Shown here: positions 1 through 26,900 of the stretch, one piece after another
Layout: each line of letters begins with the position of its first letter
Numbering within the stretch: the first letter of the stretch is position 1
From: Cinclus cinclus
Lineage: Eukaryota; Chordata; Aves; Passeriformes; Cinclidae
NCBI RefSeq assembly: GCF_963662255.1
Contig: NC_085055.1
Coordinates: 8,997,102-9,061,101, forward strand
Direction: 5' to 3'
DNA length: 64,000 nt
Program-made: the position numbers and the translations under genes
Notes under the pieces: model-generated
Databases searched by the model: none
What the model was told of the DNA's origin: nothing
Seen by the model: the letters and a program-made list of their open reading frames with translations, nothing else

Positions 1-1036
1 AGAAACTTTCACAAGCATTGACAGACACAATAATTCTGTGCAATGCATTCACAAAACAAACCTCTATGTAAGAAAAATAGGATCTGTACAGTTCTTTTGA
101 GATTCCATTGCTTTTGAGCGTTTTTGCTTCATCTTCTGAGTCAGCCTAAAATCAGCCTTACTTAAATCTATGTACACTAAAGGGAATCTTCTGGGAGGGA
201 AGAGAAGAAAAAGGAAATAGACTTATCTCCCAGTTTGGCTATAAATTGTGTAGGAAATGTAACATAAGGTGGGGATACTCTGACATCACAGTAAAAATTT
301 AATTGACTTTTTGGCTCTGTAAATGAGTGAGCTTTCTTATGAGTGTATGATTCAGGCATAGCAATTGCAAGAATAAATAAGGCCGGGAATTGAGAATTTT
401 TAGTCACAAAATACTACTTGGTTCAAAACAAATTGTGTAAGTGGCAAACATTTTATCCTGTAATTAAACTGTGTGAAAAATGTCTTCCTAATCTGTTGAT
501 TGTAAATACTGATGGATGTGGTGGAAAACATGATACAGTTGACTTAATGGCTTACTTCATATTGCCAAGCAGCCTGAGATAGATCAGCTACACTTATGCA
601 AGATGACATTTTCCCAGCAGAAAAGCTGATGGGTGAAGGCTCAAGTTAAAAGCCATTCTGTCTCCTTCCATAATGAGTTGGTGTGCAGGACAAGTCAGTC
701 ACTTTATCTCAAGTGGCCTTTCCTCTCCAACCTGTGTTCTCTGTTCATGTGTTTTTAATCTGGAACATAGTCAAAGGAAGAAGCCCCTGTCTTAGCACAT
801 CCACAGTATTGCAGTTCTGTGGAAGTCAAGTGTATCCAAGTGCTTCCACCACATCCAGGAATGCCCCAGCCACTTAGCAGACCTGGAGTTAGTTTACACT
901 AATGAGCTACCTTTTGCTCTTCAGCTTCCTCCTACTATATAGCCTGATGTGTTTTGCTGCGTGAGTGTGCCGTAGGCTTGTCTCCCAGTCTTGATCAGGT
1001 GTCTCATCTTTACACCTCTCTCACAACTCCTATCAG
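1..1036 (+). other. ABCC5: ABCC5 intron (partial, left edge)
   Basis: The stretch before the first visible exon. The expected preceding exon, the end of TMD1, was looked for and not found, so this is read as intron. It ends at the acceptor CTATCAG. The short ORFs here resemble nothing known. Confidence 0.7.
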
Positions 1037-17513
<16,477 letters not shown>

Positions 17514-18915
17514 AATTCAGGGCAAAGTCACTTTACTTTTGGAGAGCTATGCTCCCTGCCTGTGGCAGGCCAGCTCTTCCTTCCTCCTTGCAGATTATTG
17601 CCTTTTCATCATTTAATTTTTAGCACAATGTGTCAAGCCAGAGAGTTTTTAAAACCATGTCAGAAGAACTCTTCATGTTTTTATTATCGTATTTATTCCA
17701 TATTACTAATTTTTTGTTATTAAATGCACTCTACAAATGGCTCAGGGAGCCATAGTTATAAATGTATCAGAGGCCTATAATGAAGCTTTATACATGTAGC
17801 TATATCTATACATAATTCTGTATATAGCCTATATTTACAGTGGAAATGTAAGCTGTTTATTTTATATTAAAATAAGCACTGTATTAATAACAGTGCATAT
17901 TCTTTTCTATCATTTTTGTACAGTTTATGGTACCAGAGATCTGGCTTTGTTACTGGACTGTATCAGACAACGTGTCTTTTACAGTTCGTCTTTTCCTAGT
18001 GCCGGATTTTCTGTGTGTCTGAGTGGAAGTGAAGCTTTGCAGTAGTGTCCTTTATTGTCACATCTTTGTCTAGCGCAGCAGAGAAGAGCTCTGTGGTGTA
18101 ACTATTGCATTGTAATTTATCAAAGCTATTTGGGGCATCGCTAATGTTCACCATGGCAGCAGCTGCTGCTTCCCGTGATGCTTTTCCAAAGCAGGGTTTT
18201 TAGTGATCCACTGGGTCACATTAAGGCCTTGTATTTTCTCAGTGTCCTGATGCAGTATTTCTTACTGTATCAGCAGAGTTTATTTTAATGCAAGCAAGCC
18301 CAAGCTCTTCCTGCTTTGCTGATCTAACACAACCAAAATCATACTGTTTGTGGAATGATCTGTAACAAATTAATCATAAGGTTCAAATCATACCCTGTAT
18401 GCTGGCAGGAAAGCCTTTTCAGAGTTACTTCAGCTGATTGACTCTCTATCTTGAAGCTGCTAACACTCCTCCAGGTTTAGGTGGCTTTCGCTGGCATGGG
18501 TAACACTAACTTTGTTCTGCTCACTTATACTAAGATTAATCAACATCAATATTTCCTGTTTCTTTCTTGCACACTTGTTAAGGAAGCAGTCCTTGACCCC
18601 GAATCTTCTGGAACCTTAAAGGAGTTCTTGATCAGGATGTAACACTGGTGTAGGACATGGTTTTCTTACTGTAAATGACCTACCTCAGGTTACTGGGTTC
18701 TGCATAGTGCGTTGCCATGATCACTGTACACCATCCCTGTTTTTTGGGACCTGTGGCCCAGGGGGACACAGTCACTCCTGTGATAGCTGTGACTTATTGA
18801 ATGGTCAGCGTTGCATGTCTTTGTCAACTTGGACATTTTGTAGCCTTAGCATGTTTGCAAAATGTCTCACTGAGGCAGAAATCTGAAAAGTAAATAAAAC
18901 TATTTTGGGTTTTGT
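17514..18915 (+). other. ABCC5: ABCC5 3' untranslated region
   Basis: Sequence after the stop. ATTAAA at 17719-17724 and 17866-17871 and a canonical AATAAA at 18893-18898 followed by GT-rich sequence suggest alternative polyadenylation. The distal site is taken as the main end; the exact cleavage position is inferred. Confidence 0.65.
18893..18898 (+). terminator. ABCC5: Probable distal ABCC5 polyadenylation signal
   Basis: AATAAA followed within about 20-60 nt by T/GT-rich sequence. It gives a 3'UTR of about 1.4 kb. Confidence 0.6.
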
Positions 18916-20539
18916 AAATTTTGTTGGCTTAAGTGGTTTGTTTTGGGTACATAAAGAGATTTGCACTTTTTTGAGTCCTGAGGAACAGGTTTGCAGGCTT
19001 TTGGGGTTTTTTTTATCCTCTTGTCAGGCACTGCGGTCTGATTTTTTCCTCAGAGTAAAGATGTTTCTTTAAAAGTGTAGTGGGTGATTTTTGTGCCCTC
19101 CAGCATGGAGGTAGCTTGCAATACATGTATGTTGAGTAGTACAGGGAGTAATCATTTGTAGTGCAAATATTCAAGCCAAGTAGAAGGGCTGAGGTCAGGT
19201 GGAAGACCTCTTAGGCTCATATTTTCCATTTTCTTTACCTGAAACTGAAGCACTACTGTTTATAGAGTGACACAACTGCAAAGTCACAGAAAGAAGCATT
19301 TCTACCTACCAGTACCACAGGCAAATTGTGGCATTAACAGAGCTTGCACTGTAGCTTGAAGTAGCACAAAAAGCATTGTTGGGAGTGTTCTTAACTCTTG
19401 TCCAAAACAAGAATTAACTGGTACAGACCTTACCCTGCTCGTAGGCCTGGAGTTTTCCCCATAGACTTCAATATTTTTCTTGAAGAAAATGGGCTAATAC
19501 ACCTGGTTCTGTGTGCTGCTGGGGTTAGTGTGTGGCTTCACTTTGCAGCTAAGGCTGAGCTAATGGCAGTCTGGGCAAAAGGGGAGCCATCCTGATCTTA
19601 TCCTCCTTCTTCTTCCAGGCTGGGACCTCCTCTTCCCTTCCCGATGCCAGCAGTGGCTCTTGTGTGGTCCAGTTCAGAAAGCTAACTTGCAGAAAGCAGG
19701 AATGCTGTACAGAGGAGGAGACAGGAAGGCACCACCCACAGGAAGGGAGGTGAAGTGGGGCTGCTCTTTTCAGTAGGTGCTGAAAAGTAACAGTAGCATA
19801 GGTGTGAGAGGGGGAAGTGCTCAGCATTCACTGCCCCAAACTGCTGCTTCCCAGTTACACTCTCTTACAGAGCTGAATCTTTGCAGCTTTGGTCAGCTGA
19901 AACAGCTCAGCAAGCTGGGTGTTAGACAAGGGTCTGTGATGGAGCAGGTGAACAGTCCCCTGTGAACAGCAGGGATTAGCTCAACTATTTTGTTAAACCA
20001 TAACTGCAGCACTGTTACTATAGAATTAAAGACAGAGGCTGACAGAAGGAAACGTTCTTTCTGTTGTGATCACTTCTGTGCTTCATTTGGCACTTGTCTC
20101 ACAGGTGTACTGAAGTATTGCTGCTCACAGGGATAGTTGTAATTTTTTTACTGGCTTTCATCCTGAATTATGGGAGTAAGATGAGGCCTGGCCAAGGGCC
20201 CTGTCACTGAAGTGCAGGGAAGAAATATTAATATTTACAAATGGGACTGAAATATCTGTATCTTTGGAGCATTCTGCAAGAGGTTGATAATGATGATGGG
20301 AAATTTTCAGGAGTTGGATTCTGCTTTAGAATTTATAGTAGGGTATCCAGAGAGGACTTCATCCTCTGAGGAATAGAATAAGACACTGGGATTGGGACAG
20401 AGACTTTCCTTAAAGAGATCCTAGTGAAAATACCATGGAGATAGTACATGCTTCTATTCTGGTTTAATATCAGCTGGCAACTAAGCCCCACACAGTCCTG
20501 TGGGATGGAGGAGAGAATTGAAAGGGTAAAAGCTAGAAA

Positions 20540-20994
20540 ACTTGAGAGTTGAGACCAAGACAATTTAATAGGGAAAGCAGAAGCCACACAAGCCAAGCAA
20601 AACAAGGTATTCATTCTCCACTTCCCATGGGCAGCTATCTCCATGAAAGCAGGGCTCCATTGTGTGTAATGGTGACTTGGGAAAACAAGCACCACATTCT
20701 GAATGTCCCCTCCTTCCTCTCCAGCTTTTATAACGCTATATGGTCTGAAATATCTCTGTGGTCAGTTGGGTCAGCTGTCCATGCTCTGTCCACTCCCATC
20801 TCCTTAAGCACTTTCAGCCTCCTTGCTGGTCATGTGAGGAGCAGAAATGTCCTTGGCTCTGTGCAAGCCCTGCTCAGCAACAGCTCTACAACATCCCTGA
20901 ATTATCAACACTGTTTTCAGCACCAACCCCAAACACAGCCTGATACCAGCTACTGTGAAGAAAAAATCACTCTAGCCCAGCCAAAACCAGCACA
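20540..20994 (+). mobile_element. Solo LTR, avian ERVL-like endogenous retrovirus
   Basis: The sequence resembles LTRs that recur in bird genomes. Recognisable blocks are a segment near 20590-20640 (AAAACAAGGTATTCATTC then CCCATGGGCA), a middle block around 20690-20790 (AATGTCCCCTCCTTCC, then ATATGGTCTGAAATATC and GTCAGTTGGGTCAGCTGTCC), and a 3' block near 20880-20994 (TATCAACACTGTTTTCAGCA, then CCAGCCAAAACCAGCACA). No gag, pol or env reading frame lies alongside, so it is a solo LTR left by recombination. The 5' edge is uncertain by tens of bases. Assignment rests on recalled repeat families. Confidence 0.6.
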
Positions 20995-22176
20995 TCCTTC
21001 AGCAAAGGCTGTGGCCCAAGACCAGCAGGTGTGCAGGAGGAGAGAGATTTGCCTGGGATAACTGGTTACTGTATTGTTCTCTGGAATTTCCATTATGTCA
21101 ATTTTGCTTATTCTGTTCAAACACAACAAGTGCAGCTGATCCTGATTCATTATTAAAAGCTTAGAGCTTCTTCAAGAGAATGTGTTCCTGCTCATCTCAT
21201 CTGTCTGATGAGTGGACACACTGCACTTGCTTGGGACTTCAACCAAAGCACAGGTATGATTCTTCTAAAATTACTCTGGAGGTAACATGCAGTTAGATTG
21301 GTGTAATCAGGCCCTAAAGTTGTCCTGGACTGAACACCTGAGGACATTCCACCCTTATCTGTGGTAAAGGTCATGAAGAGTCAGATCCTGAGGTTACTGG
21401 GGCTGTGCTTTGCCCGTCACTTGCAGTTGAAAACCAGTTCAAACAGGCTTAGTGCATCACTGTAAACAAAATTGGAAGAAGCTAAATTTTTTCAAAAGGC
21501 AACTGGTTTGAGTGAGAGAAGGTATCAGAAGGACAAAAGCACAACATTTGATTTAGTAAAGGAAAACATGGACAGAAATAATGGGATGATGAAATGCTTT
21601 TCTTAGTTACAAGGGGATTTATTGCAAAGGCAAAATTTCTTTTTGAAGGTGTTTCAAAAGAATACTAAGGAAGTGCAGAATGCTCTACGCAGCAAGCAAG
21701 GAGCCTGAGTGCTATCTTGTTATTTTTTTTACTGCAACTGTAGCATGTGTTTTACTATATATAAGTGATTACACGAAGGTTTTCTTTAGCTTCAGGTCGG
21801 TGGAGGGTGATGCTGTGATTTGTTTAACCCTTGGTTGAGCCGGTAACTGCAGCCACAACGTGCTGAGGCCACACTTTGTGCCTCCGGTGTGACGATACAG
21901 TGGAAACGATACAGTGCAGATGCTGCAGTTGTTAATGTAAGGCTTGGGAGGCTTTCAGAATGTACCTACTACAGATTCATTAAACCCACAACCATGTGAA
22001 AAATGTTGCTGTCTTGTCCAAAATATGTGCCTTGGAGCCTCATCAGGCCATGAGGTACGCAAAGCATAACAGTGAAAATTAGAGTGAAAATAACTTAAAG
22101 AACTGTCATTACACGGGGCAGAGACCGTGCTTCTCTTGGGCTGGGGGCAGTGCAAACCACAATTACTTGCACACAC

Positions 22177-22200
22177 CTCCTTCCTTCCTTCCTTCCTTCC
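22177..22200. repeat. TTCC microsatellite
   Basis: About six tandem copies of TTCC. Confidence 0.9.
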
Positions 22201-23179
22201 AGCTTGCTGACTCCTGCTGTTGCCATGCAGAGAAACAAGCGCTCGTACAAAGCTGATAATTTTGTGGTTTCTGTCCCTTCCCATTCAGGAAGGCAGCAGT
22301 GTGTGATCGATTGCCTCGGGTTCTGGGGAAAACACATAATGTCTGAACTGGGCTCTGGGGCCAGTTTGCAGTGAGTATAGGAGGCAGGAAACTACGAGCA
22401 GCCCATCTGGGAGAGAAGGGATTAAGAAAACGGGTGCAGATGGGGGGCAGGGAGAAGGGAGGCTATTTAGGGTTAGCTGTGAGCTCGATGTGGGGGTGTG
22501 ACCAGGCGTGAGGAAGCCAAACAAGGTAGCAGTGGGCTGAGGGTGCAAGAATCAGCCGCTCTGGGAGCCGTGCGGCAGAGGGTTTGGGGGTGTTTGTGGT
22601 GGAGCTGGGGCGGGGACGGTGCAAATGAGGGATTCGGGCGGTGCGGACAGAGCTGGCTGTGAGGGGACTGCAGTGATCAGTGTGGCCATGCCACTGGCCG
22701 TCCCCAGAGCGGGAGTGCCGAGATCGGTGTGTAAGGGCCAGGCACCGGGCCTGGGCTGTGGGGAGAGGAGGGAAGCTCTGCGTGGGTCAGATAAAGCAGT
22801 CCTGTGAAAGGGGCACGGCCGGACGGAGCCGCTGGTGCGCAGGAGGGTACGCGCGGATACCCACGCCTGTGAGCGAGGAAATGAACGGGTGAAGGAACGA
22901 GTGAGCGGGTGCAGAAGGAAACGCCGTTCTCCCAGGAGCGGGCCCGGTGCCCGCCTCGCGTCCGGCTGCGCCCGGGCCAGCCTGAGGCGCCGCGGGGCGG
23001 GGCGGGTGCGCGCGCAGCGGGCGGGGCCACCCTCGAACGCCCCGCGGCGCCCCCCGGTGGTCGCGCCCGCCGCTGCTGTCCGGGCCCGGGCCCTGCGCTC
23101 CCTCGGTCGGTCCTTTCCGCCTCCCCCTCCCCGCCCCGGCCGCTCCGGCCGCCGGGGCCTCCCTCGTCCCCGCCCGCCC

Positions 23180-23194
23180 ATGGATTTCACATAG
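23180..23194 (+). other. Short upstream ORF in the RNPEPL1 leader
   Basis: ATGGATTTCACATAG encodes MDFT and a stop, ending 49 nt before the main ATG and out of frame with it. It matters only if transcription starts upstream of it, which the position of the GC boxes makes likely. Confidence 0.5.
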
Positions 23195-23243
23195 CAGCCG
23201 CCGCCTCTACCGCCGCCTCCTCCTCTTCCTCCGCCGCCGCTCC

Positions 23244-23957
23244 ATGGCGGCTCCGGCTCCGCGGCCGCCCGGCCTGTGCTGCTGCCGCAAGGGCTCCGCG
23301 GCCGGGCCGGAGGCGCCGCCGGCCCCGCCGCCGCCTCCCGAGCCGCCGCCGGACGTGGCGTCGGCGTCCAGCTCGCAGCTCTTCAGCCTGAGGCACCTGC
23401 ACCTGGGGCTGGAGCTGCGGCCCGAGGCGCGGGCGCTGGCGGGCTGCCTGGTGCTGGAGCTCTGCGCTCTGCGCCCGCAGCCCCGCGCTCTGGTGCTGGA
23501 CGTGCACCCGGCGCTGCGCGTCCTCTCGGCCGCTTTCCGCCGTGCCGCGGCCGGAGAAGCGCCCTGCGCCTTCGCCTTCTCGCCCTCCGAGGCCGCCGCC
23601 GCCCCGGCCCCGCCGCCCCCGCCGCCCTGCCCGCCGCCGCCGCCGCCCTGCGCGCCGCCCTGCGCCGCCAGCCCGCCCGCCACCGCCACCTTCCTCTCGG
23701 CGCCCTGCATCGCCGCCGGACCGCTGCCCCCCGCCGCCCCCCCGGGGGACCCGCCCGCCGGCCCCCCGCCCGCCGCCGAGCCGCCGCCGCCGCTGCCCCT
23801 CTTCTCCCAGCCGCCCTGCTCCGCCTGCCCGCTCGGCTTCAGGGTGGACCCTTTCACCGACTACGGCTCGTCCCTCACCGTCTCCCTGCCCGCCGCCCTC
23901 CAGCCGCACCAGCCCTTCCAGATCATCGTCCGCTACACCACGGCCGACGGCCCCGCC
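23244..23957 (+). CDS. RNPEPL1: RNPEPL1 exon 1: N-terminal beta domain with proline-rich insertion
   Basis: Residues 1-238. After the Cys-containing start comes the conserved [20 protein letters not shown] block. A Pro/Ala/Cys-rich insertion of about 75 residues follows (roughly residues 118-192), and then [18 protein letters not shown]. It ends TADGPA before GTGAGT. Extremely GC-rich. Confidence 0.95.
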
Positions 23958-26900
23958 GTGAGTACCGGGCGGGGGTCGGTAGCGTAGGAAACCGGATCCC
24001 GGGGCGGCTGGCAGAGCCCTCCCGTGCCGCCCGCGCCTGTCGCACACCTTTGCTTCTGTTCTAAGTGACCGTCGAGGAAGCGCCCCGGCTCCGCGGAGAC
24101 GGCGGCGGGAGGATCTCACTGCCAGCCCCTCCGGTCCTGTCCCTGGCCCCGGCCCCATTGCCTGACATCGCCAGCCCGCTGGGCAGCAGCATCTGTTCCC
24201 TGTCCGCAGGGGCTGTCGGCACTGCCACCCCCGCGGTCCCCTCCGCACTCGGCAGCGGTGCTCGTACCGACCCGGCCGCTCTCCCTCCCGTCTTCCCCCA
24301 TCGGGTGGACCCCAGGGCTGTTCATCCCACCTCACCACAGTAATTTAGAAATGTTTCATTCTTTAAGGACGTTGTAGTTGTTGGCAAGGAGAGTGAAAAT
24401 GTGCAAACTCCTGCCTCGACTTAGTCCTTCAGGATAAATTATGTCATCCACAATGTAAGAATTTCTCTGGGGGTTTTGCCAGCTGCTAACAAAATCACGC
24501 CTTGCACATCTAGGCTGGTGTTCCAATGAGCCATGGTCAGGAGCTTTGAGAAGAGCAGGGGTGATTCCACATGTTCCTGCAAGTTATGTGCTGAATAAAT
24601 GGACGAGAAATGGCCCAAAACACCCCTTTGGATGTAGCCACAGAGGTTCTTCCATGTCTGTGGATTAGCTTCCTTCAGCAGTGAAGTGCTTCGTTAATTC
24701 TGTAATTTCTTTTAAACCCCAGGTATTTAGAAGCAGCTTGTTCCTAGCCTTTTAGGTGCTGCTTGTCAGATCTTGTGTTTCTAAGAAGTTATGACAGTGA
24801 AAACATGAAGTTCCTTCAGTTCTTTTTATTACTGTACAGCCTGTTCAGGTTGGAAACTAAACTGAGGTGATTTTCATCATGTGGTTCATGAATCTATTTG
24901 AGAAAGAAATGTTTTTTTATAGGAGTCTTGCAACTTTATTGCTTCTCTCTTGCCTAGAGGAATTGTCTCTCAGCCCTCTGATTTGGTGTTGTTGTTGCAC
25001 TGGTCAAAACCAGTAAATGTGTGGATCTATTTTACAACATATTTAACAAGAGCAGAAATTTAACATAAAAGCTTCGTGCAAAACAACCCACAGGAGGTAA
25101 ATAGTAGGCCTTTCCTCTTGATAGGAAGGTCTTGCTGATTAGAATGTGTTTGCTGGATGTTTCTCTGTCTAATTTTAATACTACATGGAAGATCACAAAA
25201 GTAATTTCATCCTTGGAATGATCTGGGTAGTCTTAATATGTTGGCTTACTTGGAATAGTGAGTTCCAAAAGGAGATTTTTATTGACAGAAGTTTCCTGTG
25301 GTCATATGGTGATGTTTTAATGTTGTAATCCTTCCCTAAAAGTGCCAAAATGAAGTAAGATTCTGTCACTTTTAAAGTTCAGATCCACTTGGTATTGTTC
25401 CTTTTCACCTGTGAAATTCCTGGCTTTACTATTTCCTTGTACAGTACTCTGCCATGTAGCTCACACTGTGTTTAGAAGATTCTGTTCGTAATTTTTTTCC
25501 CCAGGTTTATGAAGAAACGTGTTTCTTCTGTCCACTCTCTGCCTTGTTTATGGTGAGAAGGCTTTAAAGCTAATTTGGCATTGTTGTGTGCTCTGTAATC
25601 GTTTTCAGTCTGGCTGAGCCACACCTCCCAAAGTACATGATAACATGCTTTCCTCCTCTTGAACAAATTGTTTTATTTTAGGCCAGCCTGTGCTTTCCCT
25701 GCGTTTTGCCAGCCCTGTTGCCAAAGGGGCAGCCTGTCCTGTTGAGTCTATGGAAAAGTGATCTCAGTATGATTGGAATACTGATCTGGCTTTGGAAATG
25801 TGAAAACCACTGTAGGGTTCAGGGCACTGATGTGATGTTAATTTAGTCTCAACTTGTAGTGATGTGTTGTCTCCTTGGCCCCACACACAGTGTGGATGCT
25901 GGAGGAGGACATTTCTTCCATACCCTCTGTTGTTGTCTTGCTCCCCATGGATCGAAGGTGAACTACCTATTCTTTATACTGTTTTTTGAAGTCTTTATTT
26001 TACCTTTAACTGTGTGTCCTGCTTCAGCTGAAATGAAACTGCAAGGGCTCATGCCAAGATTATTGATGGTCCCAACACTGGGGACATGCACTGCCCTTCC
26101 CAAGTGATACTGGAAAGCAGAAGCAGGCATTCTCACTGACATAAATCCTACCATGTTTGCTCACTCTCTATTGTAGGTTTTGGCTGGCAAAATATTTGTC
26201 CTCGAGTAGCACCTGTTGTAGCCCTTCATGTTCAGCATGCTGAACTATTTTGTTTGGATCCAAAGCGATTTGGTGCTATTGTAGTGCTCTCTGTCATTGC
26301 TGTTTTTTGGCACAGCACTGCACTTTAACAGGGATGAGTAACCCATATGTGTAAAGGGGTCAACTGCTTTATACTCATGTCTTGTAAATGCTCTGTCAGT
26401 TCCTTTTCTCTGTCAGTGAGGCACAGATTTATAGTGTCAGACCCCTCTCTTCTAGAAGTTCTGTTTTCTTTGGCCATTCTAGGAATTTATTCTCCCTAGG
26501 TGAGGGTTTATTTTCTGTGGGGCCTCTAGCATACTTGTGGGACCCATAAAACAGTAAATGCATGTTACAGTGCAGTGAGGATGTGTTGGCAGTAAGATCA
26601 GCAGCAGAGATGGTAGTGTTTAAAATTGGAAACCTGTTGTCTTGATATACTTGCTTTGAGCCATCTGGACATGTTATTTGACTGTCCCATTATTTCTCAT
26701 GTGGAGGAAGAAACCAAGATCTTTGTGTGTTTGATGGACATTGAGAGACAGCTGAGAGATTAAATCTGCCTTTCACAGAGCATTCCAGCTCCCTGTGCTC
26801 TTAGGAAGCCATATGCTCAGTACATCATCAGTTTCCATCAGAGGCAAGACTGTCACAATCATTGTGTATCTCTCCTAGTGTGGGCTGAAGGCACACAGTT

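Larger units (their letters stand above)
18916..22800. other. Intergenic region ABCC5-RNPEPL1
   Basis: No coding exon recognised on either strand. It contains a solo LTR (20540-20994) and a TTCC microsatellite (22177-22200); the rest looks like unique sequence. The human gene next to ABCC5 that I recall, PARL, is not here. Confidence 0.6.
22800..24330. promoter_or_regulatory. RNPEPL1: CpG island: RNPEPL1 promoter and first exon
   Basis: Abrupt rise in GC and CpG density covering the 5' flank, exon 1 and the start of intron 1. GC boxes lie at 22994-23006 (two overlapping GGGCGG-type motifs) and 23019-23026 (GGGCGGGG), 220-250 nt before the start codon. No TATA box was seen. This is the pattern of a dispersed, broadly expressed promoter. 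Confidence 0.85.

Noticed and set aside
20549..21061. 170-residue + strand open frame
   Set aside because: It lies almost wholly within the LTR and is not a protein I recognise.
22552..23190. 212-residue - strand frame before RNPEPL1
   Set aside because: Arg/Pro/Gly-rich CpG-island artefact with no recognisable domain.
23187..24338. 383-residue open frame on the - strand over RNPEPL1 exon 1, with other long frames in the island
   Set aside because: The region is so GC-rich that stop codons are rare in every frame. The composition is Gly/Arg low complexity, while the + strand frame matches RNPEPL1.
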